Shown here: positions 8,077 to 16,407 of the stretch, piece after piece | Numbering within the stretch: position 1 is the stretch's first letter | Layout of the letters: each line of letters begins with the position of its first letter | Assembly (NCBI GenBank): GCA_964621525.1 | Contig: CAZUMS010000015.1 | Coordinates: 1 to 64,000, forward strand | Direction: 5' to 3' | Length of the DNA stretch: 64,000 nucleotides | Origin: CAZMGV01 sp964621525 [NCBI: uncultured bacterium] | GTDB lineage: Bacteria > JAGRBM01 | Made by a program: the position numbers and the translations under genes | The notes under the pieces: model-generated | Told to the model about the DNA's origin: nothing | The model's database searches: none | What the model saw: only the letters and a program-made list of their open reading frames with translations

Positions 8077-8673
8077 ATGAATGCGAACTCAATCTTGAAA
8101 AAACTCGGAGCAGGGACCCTGCTGACGGCTGTTCTTCTGGGAGGCGCGTCCTGCGGAGAAGTCGGTCAGGGAACGGGCGGCATATCCCTTGAGTCAATCT
8201 GTCCCAGCGACATCGCGGCGGTCGCCTACCTGGACCACGATGCGGATGGCGGCACGCCGCCCGTGTACCCGATTGTGCCGGGCTCAACGATCGGCCGGGC
8301 GTCGATCGTCGCCACCAAAGAGGTGGTCGCTCGAACTGAGTTCGGAAACGATACGATCCTGGACGGTAATGGCGCCAATTTTGAGGTCCCGGCTTCGGGC
8401 GCACCGATTTATGTGAACACTATCGCGTCAACCGGTATCGGCACTTCCGAATCCGCTATCCTGGCCGGCCCGATCGGCGAACCTGCTGAAACCCTGCCGA
8501 CGGTGTTCTTTACGAATGAGGACGGCCGGCTGGATGTGGACCTGTACTTCAACATTACAGCCGCGGTCACCAGCGGTGATTTTACTTTCAATGTCGCTTT
8601 CCGGCCGGAAACGGGCGGCCCCACGGTAAACTGCGATATTACGTTTACGGTGTCCCAGCCGCCAACGGAGTGA
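8077..8673 (+). CDS. Putative lipoprotein at the end of the pil operon
   Basis: 198 residues. GGAG at 8066-8069 is one base from the ATG at 8071 but seven from the ATG at 8077, so 8077 is the likely start. Hydrophobic signal KLGAGTLLTAVLLGGASC, with a cysteine that could be lipidated although the -3 residue is not the usual Leu. The rest is a beta-rich domain with two further cysteines, DHDADGG (calcium-loop-like) and FTNEDGRLDVDLYF. I do not recognise the family. Its place between pilQ and the operon terminator suggests co-expression with pilus genes. Confidence 0.7.
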   Translation: MNANSILKKLGAGTLLTAVLLGGASCGEVGQGTGGISLESICPSDIAAVAYLDHDADGGTPPVYPIVPGSTIGRASIVATKEVVARTEFGNDTILDGNGANFEVPASGAPIYVNTIASTGIGTSESAILAGPIGEPAETLPTVFFTNEDGRLDVDLYFNITAAVTSGDFTFNVAFRPETGGPTVNCDITFTVSQPPTE

Positions 8674-8699
8674 CCGGGAGCACCGGCGGTTCCTGAAAG

Positions 8700-8726
8700 A
8701 AAAGGGCCCCTCTCCGGGGCCCTTTT
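8700..8726. terminator. Bidirectional intrinsic terminator after the pil operon
   Basis: A perfect 11-bp stem, aaaagggcccc (8700-8710) with ggggccctttt (8716-8726), and a 5-base loop. A-run on one side and T-run on the other, so it can stop both the pil operon and the convergent minus-strand operon. Confidence 0.9.
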
Positions 8727-8754
8727 CATTTGTGGGAGGCGTGCGGAACCAGGG

Positions 8755-9123
8755 CTATTCCTTGCCGCCATCTCCCTTGAACCGGTCTTCCTCGTCGGCG
8801 AACAGGACGTTGAACGTGGTGAGCGAGCCGTAGATCCGGGTCACGTACTGCTGCATCTCGATCTTGTCCGATTCGGAGAGCCCCGTGTGGGCGTTGATCT
8901 TCTGCTCCAGGACCCGGAGCCGGTCGCGGACCATCACGACCTTGTGAAAGAAGGTATCGACCGGAATTTCCTTGGCCTGCTGGTCGGCGTTCGCCGGCCG
9001 GATGACGATGGTGCCGCCGTCCCACTTGCGGGCGAGCCGGACAGGTTTCGATTCGCTGGAATCGAGGAACGCCTCGCGCAGGAGGGCCTTGAACTGGTCC
9101 CGGGTCATGTCGTCCAGATACAT
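8755..9123 (-). CDS. Conserved hypothetical protein
   Basis: 122 residues from the internal ATG at 9123 (MYLDDMTRDQFKALLREAF), which has AAGGCGG upstream; an ATG at 9144 would add MKGGSFR. No membrane segment. Conserved-looking motifs RLARKWDGGTIVIRPAN and IPVDTFFHKVVMVRDRLRVLEQKIN, followed by a helical tail. I believe similar proteins occur as hypotheticals in deltaproteobacteria, but no function is known to me. It lies 98 bases downstream of the ABC ATPase, on the same strand, where the permease gene would be expected. Confidence 0.7.
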   Translation of the reverse strand: MYLDDMTRDQFKALLREAFLDSSESKPVRLARKWDGGTIVIRPANADQQAKEIPVDTFFHKVVMVRDRLRVLEQKINAHTGLSESDKIEMQQYVTRIYGSLTTFNVLFADEEDRFKGDGGKE

Positions 9124-9220
9124 GCGGAAACTACCGCCTTTCATTCCATTGGGATGTGGAACGGTATAGCCAGCCGCATGCGGGATGGGTAGGGGGCTCC
9201 CCGAAGGGGACGGACGAGGT

Positions 9221-9899
<679 letters not shown>

Positions 9900-9925
<26 letters not shown>

Positions 9926-11051
9926 CGGCAGCCTCCTCCGTAACCCGGCGGCCTTCCTGGATATCCGCCTTGTCCACCGACAGGATGACGCGATCGTCCG
10001 GGGAAAGCCCTTCGCGGATCTCGGTCCGGTCCCAGTTGGACAGGCCCGGCTTGATGGTCCGGCGCGCGACCTTCCCGTCCGCGACAACGAAGACGTAGGA
10101 CTCGTCGGCGGTGTTGACCACCGACTGGGTAGGCACATAGGGCACGGCGTCCATTTTCTCGACGATGATTTCCACGTCCGCCGACATGCCGTCCCGCATC
10201 CGGCCGGTGACGTTTTCGGCCAGCACACGCACGTCGACGGTGCGGACGGCGTTGGAATCCTTGGTCACCGACGGGGAAATCCAAGTCAGCTTGCCGGCGA
10301 AGGTTTCCTTCGGGAAGGCGTCGAAGCTGATCCGGACATCCTGCCCGGTCTTGAGCAGCCCAAGATCCGATTCGTCGATGGGCGCTTCGATGTAGATCCG
10401 GTCGTTGTTCACGATGCGGGCGAGGCGGGTGCCGATCACGGCGGTCTCGCCCGGGTCGAGATCGATCTTGACGATGACGCCGTCGAAGGGAGCCCGGATC
10501 ACGGCCTTGGACAGGTTCACCCGGTCCATCTCGATCTGCGCGGTGGTCTGTCCGAGCGCGCCTCTGGCCGCCCGGAGCTCGCCTTCGGCCACATCGAGGG
10601 CGGTTTTCGCCGCCTGGAGCTTGTCTTCCGAGACGATCGCTTCCTTGAACAGGTTGTTCGTCCGTTCGAACTCCTGCCGGGCGTTCTCGAGCTTCGCCTT
10701 CGCCTGCTCGACCCGTGCCATCTGGGCCGCTCGGGAGGCCTCGTTCAGGGCGAGGGCCGCCTTCAGGCTCGCCGTATCCAGCGTGACGATGGGGTCGCCC
10801 CGGCGGACCGGTTCGCCTTCCCGGATCTCGTGCCGTTCGATCCTGGCAGTGATCTCGCTTTTGAGGTCGGCGGCGTTTTCGGCCATGACGGTTCCGCTCG
10901 AGGTCGAGGTGACCGTGCGCTCCACGAGGCCCTGCTGGACGCCAACGGTTTTCACCGGGAGCGGTTTCTTGCGGGCGCCGAGGATTCCGAGCACGAGGAA
11001 CAGGGCCGCGACGGAACCGATGATCGTCCAGCGTTTCTGCCTGACCGTCAT
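9900..11051 (-). CDS. Efflux membrane-fusion (periplasmic adaptor) protein
   Basis: 383 residues, typical for MacA-like adaptors. N-terminal membrane anchor at about 7-27 ([20 protein letters not shown]), lipoyl/barrel-sandwich halves around a coiled-coil hairpin at about 90-160 ([20 protein letters not shown] region), then a beta-barrel domain ([38 protein letters not shown]) and a membrane-proximal domain. Links an inner-membrane ABC pump to the TolC-like channel. The start overlaps the channel gene stop by four bases (ATGA). Confidence 0.92.
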
Positions 11052-12820
11052 GAAGGTTCCTCCACCAGATCGACGCCCACGTAGTCGAGGATCGTTCCGG
11101 TCGAGAGCTCGTAGGCCGCCCGGGCGTTGTTGTAGTCGGTGAGAGCCCGGTAGTGGGCGGCCCTGGCCTCCGTCAGTTCCTTCTCGCGCTCCAGAAGGTC
11201 CCAGCTCGTGGAGAGGCCCACCTCGTAGCGGCGCTTCTCGGCCGCGACGTTCTCCTTGGCCAGTTCCACGTTCAGCCCGGTGGACTTGATCCGCTGGACG
11301 CCGGTCTGGAGCGAGCGAATCGCCTTGCGGACGTCGATGAAGACCGTCTCTTCGAGCTGGCGGAGCGCGACATCGGCGTTTTCCTCGTCCAGTTTCGCGC
11401 GGGCATAGGCGGCCCGGTTCTTCTGGTTCGGGACCGGCATCCTGAACTCCGCGCCGAGCGAGAAGTACGGGCCGTCGAAGTCGGCTGCGCTTCCGTAGGC
11501 GGAGCCGAATCCGCCGCCGAACCGGTCTTCGAGCTGCGCCTGCTGGGCGGGTGTGGCCGTGGTGAGCGGCGAGACCGAACCGGCGAGACCGGCGACGCCG
11601 GCGGTCGCGGTGGCGTTCAGTTCCGGGAGGCGGCCCATCCACGCGGCATCCGAAACCCGCGCGGCGTTTTCACGGGCGATCCGGAGCGAGGTGAACTCGG
11701 GCCGCTTTTCCGTGGCCGTCGTGACGGACGCCCGGTAGGGCGGGTCGAACGGTTCGTAGGACGGCGAATCGGCGGGTTCGAGGAGTACCGGTTCGGTGAG
11801 GTCCCGGCTCGTGTCCACGGTCATGAGCAGCCGTTTCAGGTTGTCCCGGGCGATCTCGAGCTGCTCGCGGGCGAGGATCACCTGCTCGCGGCGGGTTTCG
11901 GCCCCGGCGCGGGCCTGCGTCAGGTTGATCGGCGGGTCCACCTTCACGCGCACGCGGTTCTCGGCGACGCGGACGAGGTCCTCGGCGGCCTTGAGGGAAT
12001 CCTGCTTCGCCTCGAGGTCCTTCTGGCGGAAGAACAGTTCCCAGTAGCTCTGGATCACCGTGTTCACGGTCTGCTGGGTCCGCTGGAGGAGGTCGGCCTT
12101 GCGGGCTTCCTCGAGGGACCGGGCGATCCGGAGCTGGGTCAGCGTGACGCCGAGACCGGCGTCTTTCAGCAGCGGCTGCTTGATCGTGCCCTGGAGCTTC
12201 ACGGTGTACTGGGGAATCAGCGTGCTGAACCGGCTCTCGTTCTTCAGCCGCTCGTTGATCAGCGCGATGTCGTACGTGGCGCCGGTCGGGATCAGCCCGC
12301 CGAGCCCGAGCGTGAAGTTGTGGGTCTTCGTCTTCACGATGGGGTTCGTGACGTTGAAGGCGTTGGGCGAGATGGTGTCGGAGTTGGTGTAGTTGTAGCT
12401 CGCCGAAAAGACCGGGTTGAAGGCGCCGAGCTGCTCGCGGGCGTCTTCGATCGCCTTCCGGTAGTCGATGCGGACGACCTCGATTTCCTCGGCGTTCTCC
12501 AGCGCCATCTGGACCGCCTCGCGCAGGGTGAGGGGGCGGGGGGTGCCCTCCATGACCAGCGGTTCGCGGGGCCTGGCGGAGCCGCCGGACGCCTCGGGGG
12601 CTGCTGCCGCCGGTGCGGCGGGCGCAGGGGCTGCTTCCGGAGCCGGAGTCCCGGCCGCCTGACCGGCCGGCGCATCCGGGGCCGGGACGGCTGGAGCCGC
12701 TTCCGTCGGCGCGGGGGCCTTTTCCGCGGCCGGAGCCGCCGGTGTTTCCTGGGCGGCGGCCGGTGCGGCGGCGAGCAGGAGCGCGCCGAACAGGGCGGGG
12801 AAGATCGGGGAACGGGTCAT
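11048..12820 (-). CDS. TolC-family outer-membrane efflux protein
   Basis: 590 residues from the ATG at 12820, which has AAGGAG upstream and overlaps the TetR stop by four bases. Signal peptide about 1-24 (ending AAAPAAAQ), Ala/Pro-rich linker about 25-90, then two outer-membrane-factor repeats: PLTLREAVQMALENAEEIEV starts the first, and long helices are visible (LLQRTQQTVNTVIQSYWELF, KDLEAKQDSLKAAEDLVRVA; second repeat LAKENVAAEKRRYEVGLSTS). TolC-type trimeric channel-tunnel. An earlier in-frame start would run inside the TetR gene and is not credible. Confidence 0.92.
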   Translation of the reverse strand: MTRSPIFPALFGALLLAAAPAAAQETPAAPAAEKAPAPTEAAPAVPAPDAPAGQAAGTPAPEAAPAPAAPAAAAPEASGGSARPREPLVMEGTPRPLTLREAVQMALENAEEIEVVRIDYRKAIEDAREQLGAFNPVFSASYNYTNSDTISPNAFNVTNPIVKTKTHNFTLGLGGLIPTGATYDIALINERLKNESRFSTLIPQYTVKLQGTIKQPLLKDAGLGVTLTQLRIARSLEEARKADLLQRTQQTVNTVIQSYWELFFRQKDLEAKQDSLKAAEDLVRVAENRVRVKVDPPINLTQARAGAETRREQVILAREQLEIARDNLKRLLMTVDTSRDLTEPVLLEPADSPSYEPFDPPYRASVTTATEKRPEFTSLRIARENAARVSDAAWMGRLPELNATATAGVAGLAGSVSPLTTATPAQQAQLEDRFGGGFGSAYGSAADFDGPYFSLGAEFRMPVPNQKNRAAYARAKLDEENADVALRQLEETVFIDVRKAIRSLQTGVQRIKSTGLNVELAKENVAAEKRRYEVGLSTSWDLLEREKELTEARAAHYRALTDYNNARAAYELSTGTILDYVGVDLVEEPS

Positions 12821-13518
12821 GGTCTCAACTCCTTGGACGTGAGGGCTTGCATGAAAAACCGGTAGAGATCGCCGGCGGTCTGGCTGACGGGTTCGTCGCT
12901 GATCCCCATGAGCCGCTCGCGGAACAGGCCGCCGAGCAGGTGATAGAGATAGCCCGCCGCCCGCCGGGGGTCGGGCGCGCGGAATTCGCCCGCGGAGACG
13001 CCCTCGGCGATGATGCCGGCGATGTAGTTCATGAACTGGTCGTGCCGGGCGATCAGGCGGTCGACGATGGAGCGCCGTTCGGTATCGAACAGCCATTCGT
13101 TCAGCTCGACGAACAGGGCACGCTGGAAATCCCGTTCTTCTTCGGCGTGCTCGAACATGGCCTCGACAAGCAGCCGGAGCTTTTCCGCCGGGGTCCGGCC
13201 GGCCGCCGACCTTTCCTGGCTCTCCCCGAAGAACCGCCCGGCCCCTTCCTCGACCGTGTGGCTGATGAGCTGGTCCTTGTTCGGGAAGTAGAGATAGACC
13301 GTCCCCTTGGCGAGCCCCGCTTCCTCGGCGATCTTCTCCATGGAGGCTTTCTTGAAGCCCTCCCGCGTGAAGACGCGGCGGGCGGCCTCGACGATCTCCC
13401 GCTCGCGGAACTCCTTGACGACGTCCGCCTTCGTCGGGCGGCCCGTGTCGGGGGCGGGAGCCTTTTCTGCGGCCGGGGACGCCGGCTTCGCCTGGATCGG
13501 TGGCGGGCGGGAGGACAT
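12817..13518 (-). CDS. TetR-family regulator of the efflux operon
   Basis: 233 residues. N-terminal low-complexity tail, then a TetR helix-turn-helix at about 40-90 (IVEAARRVFTREGFKKASMEK, EEAGLAKGTVYLYFPNKDQL). The C-terminal ligand domain is not assigned to a subfamily. It is the first gene of the operon and is coupled to the channel gene by an ATGA overlap, so it probably represses its own operon and is released by an export substrate. The likely operator is the palindrome at 13598-13615. Confidence 0.9.
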   Translation of the reverse strand: MSSRPPPIQAKPASPAAEKAPAPDTGRPTKADVVKEFREREIVEAARRVFTREGFKKASMEKIAEEAGLAKGTVYLYFPNKDQLISHTVEEGAGRFFGESQERSAAGRTPAEKLRLLVEAMFEHAEEERDFQRALFVELNEWLFDTERRSIVDRLIARHDQFMNYIAGIIAEGVSAGEFRAPDPRRAAGYLYHLLGGLFRERLMGISDEPVSQTAGDLYRFFMQALTSKELRP

Positions 13519-13597
13519 CGGGTATTCGCTGCCGGGGCCAGCCTCCGGTGCGGGGGTTGAGGAAACAGTCCGTCTTAATGACCGGACGGTTTAGGTG

Positions 13598-13615
13598 AAT
13601 GACCCGTAGGTCATT
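13598..13615. promoter_or_regulatory. Palindrome upstream of tetR, probable operator
   Basis: Perfect 7-bp arms aatgacc (13598-13604) and ggtcatt (13609-13615) with a 4-base spacer. A related half-site aatgaccgg lies at 13578-13586. It is about 80 bases upstream of the TetR start, a normal place for a TetR operator. A TTGACC box read on the minus strand (13656-13651) could be the -35, but no convincing -10 pairs with it. Confidence 0.55.
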
Positions 13616-13729
13616 TCACTGGACTAAAGGGTATAGAACGGCGCGCCAAAGGTCAATGCGGGGTGGGAGTGAGAACGGAGTGAACCGGGGCAGGTAACGG
13701 GGGTATTTCAGGCTGGAATCCCGGTTGAA

Positions 13730-13752
13730 ACTATACGTTATTTACGTATAGT
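13730..13752. promoter_or_regulatory. Perfect 9-bp inverted repeat at the higBA promoter
   Basis: Arms actatacgt (13730-13738) and acgtatagt (13744-13752) with 5 bases between. The repeat abuts the first possible start codon of the toxin. TATACGT-type palindromes are typical operators for HigA/NadS-like antitoxins, so autoregulation is likely. Confidence 0.75.
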
Positions 13753-14106
13753 ATGGGAAGCGTGAAGGCCGTATTCGTCGAGCTTCCTGCGTTTGAGCGT
13801 TATCGCCACACCTATCTGGACGATGAGGCTTACCGGACCCTGCAGGAAACTCTCATGCGGAACCCCGAAGCGGGGGACCAGATTCCGGGTGCGGGCGGCC
13901 TGCGCAAGTTGCGCTTTGCCGATCCCCGGCGCGGCAAGGGCAAGCGGGGCGGCTTGCGGGTAATTTACTACTGGTGGACCACCGGCCCCCAGTTCTGGCT
14001 GTTCACGGTCTATGGCAAGGATGAAATGGCAGACCTCTCGCCGCAGCAGAAGAAAGAACTGAGGGCCCTGATCAAGGCCGAACTTGAAGCAAGGAGACAG
14101 TCATGA
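13753..14106 (+). CDS. RelE/HigB-like mRNA interferase toxin
   Basis: 117 residues. The body matches the RelE/HigB group paired with NadS-like antitoxins: VELPAFERYRHTYLDDEAYR, LMRNPEAGDQIPGAGGLRKL, KGKRGGLRVIYYWW, WLFTVYGKDEMADLSPQQKK. Predicted ribosome-dependent or free mRNA cleavage. The first ATG directly follows the operator arm and has no ribosome site, so either the mRNA is leaderless or translation begins at the GTG at 13762. The toxin gene precedes the antitoxin, the HigBA order, with a four-base overlap. Confidence 0.88.
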   Translation: MGSVKAVFVELPAFERYRHTYLDDEAYRTLQETLMRNPEAGDQIPGAGGLRKLRFADPRRGKGKRGGLRVIYYWWTTGPQFWLFTVYGKDEMADLSPQQKKELRALIKAELEARRQS

Positions 14107-14450
14107 AAGGCGCATCAGGAAACCGTGGTTCCCGCCCCGCCCGGCGGGACCTGTTCGCGGAACTCAGCGAAGGGTTCGAGGCGCTCGCCGGGGAGCGGCA
14201 GGGAAAGCGCACGCTGCGCAGCCACCCGGTCGAGTTCCGGCCCGCTCCGGAAGTGACCCCGGCCGATCTCGTCCGGGTCCGCCGGGAGCTGAACCTCTCC
14301 CGCGCGCTCTTTGCCGCCTATCTGCGGACCAATCCGCGCACGCTCGAAAACTGGGAGCAGGGCCGTGCCCGGCCCAACGCCCAGGCCGCGCTGCTCATCA
14401 GCCTCGTGAAACGCTACCCGGACACGGTGCGGCGGCTCGCGGAAATATGA
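14103..14450 (+). CDS. HigA/NadS-like helix-turn-helix antitoxin
   Basis: 115 residues. Disordered N-terminal half (toxin-binding region) and an XRE-type DNA-binding domain at about 58-112 (TPADLVRVRRELNLSRALFA, AYLRTNPRTLENWEQGRARP, NAQAALLISLVKRYP). Binds the toxin and, by analogy with the family, the palindrome at 13730-13752. Confidence 0.88.
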   Translation: MKGASGNRGSRPARRDLFAELSEGFEALAGERQGKRTLRSHPVEFRPAPEVTPADLVRVRRELNLSRALFAAYLRTNPRTLENWEQGRARPNAQAALLISLVKRYPDTVRRLAEI

Positions 14451-14471
14451 GGGGATGAGCAGACCGGAGCA

Positions 14472-14558
14472 ATGAAATCCGTTGCCATGGGGGCGGTGAT
14501 TCTGCTCGCCGCAAGTTTGTCTGCAGAAGGAAAACAGGAAACCCGGAAAATCTTATGA
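14472..14558 (+). pseudogene. Signal-peptide stub of a lost secreted protein
   Basis: A 28-codon frame (MKSVAMGAVILLAASLSAEG, then KQETRKIL) that is a complete Sec signal peptide followed by only about ten residues before a stop. It has GGAG upstream. The stop overlaps the start of the AT-rich gene at 14555 (ATGA). The most likely reading is an exported-protein gene cut off where the foreign cassette joins the chromosome. A real leader peptide is less likely. Confidence 0.45.
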
Positions 14559-14935
14559 AAGCGAAAAGAGCGTTTGAACCAGTCGTCAATCTGGATGTCA
14601 ACAAGAGACATTATAAAGAGTGGACAGATTTAATATCAAAAATATATGAGCTGAGAATCAAACATGTTCAGGCAGTGGCGACGTTACTTGGTCTCCTTCC
14701 TGTTCTCCACGTGATATTTCCCAAAGGAGGACTCATACATGCGATTGTGTATGTCCCGACATTTTGCTTCATGCTGTACCGGGGAATGGTCGCTGGCGAG
14801 CTGATAAAGGAATTTCCGTGTCCGAGATGCCAGAAGCCGTTTAATGACGGGAGCTTTACAGCAGGCCTCTTTCTGAGTGGCTACAAACCATGTCCGTATT
14901 GCGGCTTGAAGCCGTTTGAACAGTTGCCGGAATGA
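14555..14935 (+). CDS. Membrane protein with C-terminal zinc ribbon
   Basis: 126 residues: charged N-terminus, two closely spaced hydrophobic segments at about 38-57 (AVATLLGLLPVLHVIFP) and 60-80 (GLIHAIVYVPTFCFMLYRGM), then a four-cysteine ribbon (CPRC at about 91-94 and CPYC at about 115-118). No family recognised. More AT-rich than its neighbours; part of the second foreign block. Confidence 0.6.
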   Translation: MKAKRAFEPVVNLDVNKRHYKEWTDLISKIYELRIKHVQAVATLLGLLPVLHVIFPKGGLIHAIVYVPTFCFMLYRGMVAGELIKEFPCPRCQKPFNDGSFTAGLFLSGYKPCPYCGLKPFEQLPE

Positions 14936-15098
14936 AATGCTTGCACCGTGATAAAGTTCAATTGGCCCACAGGGCCCCTGTAACGGCGGGCGAAGGCGGC
15001 CGCGGATCTATACAGCCCGCCTGCTCGGTTGTCCTTAAATGGATATTTGGAGATGTGTACTAAGTAGTGATTCCGAGGAAAGTTGAGGCATATTTTAC
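14936..15098. other. Spacer inside the second AT-rich block
   Basis: Contains the GC-rich motif at 14974-15001 and otherwise no coding signal; composition flips from GC-rich to AT-rich near 15035. Confidence 0.4.
14974..15001. repeat. GC-rich motif shared with 923-950
   Basis: Starts gcccctgtaacggcgg and ends aggcggcc, like 923-950. It follows an AT-rich orphan gene, as the other copy does. No hairpin or gene explains it. Confidence 0.4.
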
Positions 15099-15416
15099 AT
15101 GAAAAACCTTAGATATACCTCAAGTTTTAAAGACCGAATAAGTCGAATCGAGAATGCATTTTCTCGAATATCGTCTGAATTCAATGAGGTAGAATATCGG
15201 AAAATTATTGTGGATATTAATGATATTCATGAAATATGCGTAAATGTTATTCGTGATGTTGAGAGTATTATATCAAAAGGTAATATTTCAAATGAGAAAA
15301 TGTCTAATTTAGTTTCCGATATAAATTCTCAATTGAATGACCATTTGCCATTGCATAAGACGGGATTGAGGCGCCGGTTAGATCGGGTCCTAACGGCGCT
15401 GGAGAAGATATCGTAG
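15099..15416 (+). CDS. AT-rich helical protein of unknown function
   Basis: 105 residues, charged and predominantly helical (IENAFSRISSEFNEVEYRKI; LNDHLPLHKTGLRRRLDRVL), without signal peptide or membrane segment. I do not recognise it. Very AT-rich against a GC-rich background, so acquired DNA. It ends 59 bases before repeat copy B, just as the gene at 237-836 ends 58 bases before copy A. Confidence 0.5.
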   Translation: MKNLRYTSSFKDRISRIENAFSRISSEFNEVEYRKIIVDINDIHEICVNVIRDVESIISKGNISNEKMSNLVSDINSQLNDHLPLHKTGLRRRLDRVLTALEKIS

Positions 15417-15475
15417 GGTAACATTTCGACGACCGAGTGTACTGTATGTGCCGTGACGGTATTCAGCTGACAGTT

Positions 15476-15501
15476 TGTACAGTGTCGATAACCACCTGAC
15501 A
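15476..15501. repeat. Copy B of 26-nt dispersed repeat
   Basis: Starts tgtacagtgtcgataacc and is identical to 895-920 at 25 of 26 positions. After a short gap it continues with gcccct and aagg as in copy A. It marks the right edge of the second AT-rich block, 99 bases before the next chromosomal gene. Confidence 0.75.
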
Positions 15502-15600
15502 CATGAGCCCCTTTTAAGGACAGCTTTGGGTATCTCCCTTCGACTGTCCCCCTCCCTCCCGTTTGCCGCTCCGGCGCGCACCGGGTTATGAAACCGGCCG

Positions 15601-16407
15601 ATGCTCCACCTTCCTGAACTGTTGCGGGCGCCCCGGACGGGCGATCCGGTCCTGATCCTGGGCCACCGGGGGGCCCGGGGCGTGAGGCCCGAGAACACGC
15701 TGGCGGCGTTCCGGTACGCCCGCGAGATCAAGGCTCACGGGGTGGAACTGGACGTGCGGCTCTGCCGGTCGGGGGAGGTCGTCGTGTTCCACGACGACGA
15801 ACTGGACCAGCTCACCGACGGCAGCGGGCCGGTGATCGAGAAGACGCTGGCGGAGCTGAAGCGGCTCCGGGTCCGGGAACCGAAACCGAAGGGCGCGCCG
15901 AAGGGTTTTGTCCCGTCCCTGTCGGACGAGACGATTCCGACGCTGGAAGAAGTCATCGACGCGCTCGGGCCGGACCTTCTGATCGACGTGGAGCTGAAGG
16001 GCCGTGACTCGAAACCGGACGGCCTCGAGAAGAAAACCGTGGAGACGGTCCGCCGTCACCATGCGGCGAAACGGGTGTTCTACACCTCGTTCAATCCGGT
16101 CCGGCTGATCCGCCTCAGGAACCTCTCCTGGACGCTGCCGCTCGGGATGCTGTTCTATCACGACAATCCCCGCTGGATCCGCGACCGCTGGACCGAGCCC
16201 GTTGTCCAGCCCGAGGCGCTGGCGCCGTTCTTCGAGGACATCGACGCGAAGCTCATGGCCGGGGCCCGGCGCAGGGACTACTCCGTCTGGACCTGGACCG
16301 TGAACCGCGAGGAAGACGCCCGCCGGGCGGCCCGCGCCGGGGTCCGTTCGATCATCACCGACTATCCGGCCGAGATGCTCGCGCTCGGCCTCAAAGCCGG
16401 GGTCTGA
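15601..16407 (+). CDS. ugpQ: Glycerophosphodiester phosphodiesterase
   Basis: 268 residues, cytoplasmic-type length with no signal peptide. GDPD fold: HRGARGVRPENTLAAF (catalytic His and the PENT motif, about 21-36), GVELDVRLCRSGEVVVFHDD (metal-binding Glu/Asp and catalytic His), LLIDVELKG, and the C-terminal VWTWTVN motif. Hydrolyses glycerophosphodiesters to glycerol-3-phosphate and an alcohol. Stop overlaps the recG start by one base (TGATG). Confidence 0.92.
   Translation: MLHLPELLRAPRTGDPVLILGHRGARGVRPENTLAAFRYAREIKAHGVELDVRLCRSGEVVVFHDDELDQLTDGSGPVIEKTLAELKRLRVREPKPKGAPKGFVPSLSDETIPTLEEVIDALGPDLLIDVELKGRDSKPDGLEKKTVETVRRHHAAKRVFYTSFNPVRLIRLRNLSWTLPLGMLFYHDNPRWIRDRWTEPVVQPEALAPFFEDIDAKLMAGARRRDYSVWTWTVNREEDARRAARAGVRSIITDYPAEMLALGLKAGV

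Noticed and set aside
11153-12865. Long plus-strand open frame opposite the TolC-like gene
   Set aside because: GC-rich codon bias leaves the antisense frame open; no family motifs, while the minus strand has a full outer-membrane efflux protein with ribosome site.
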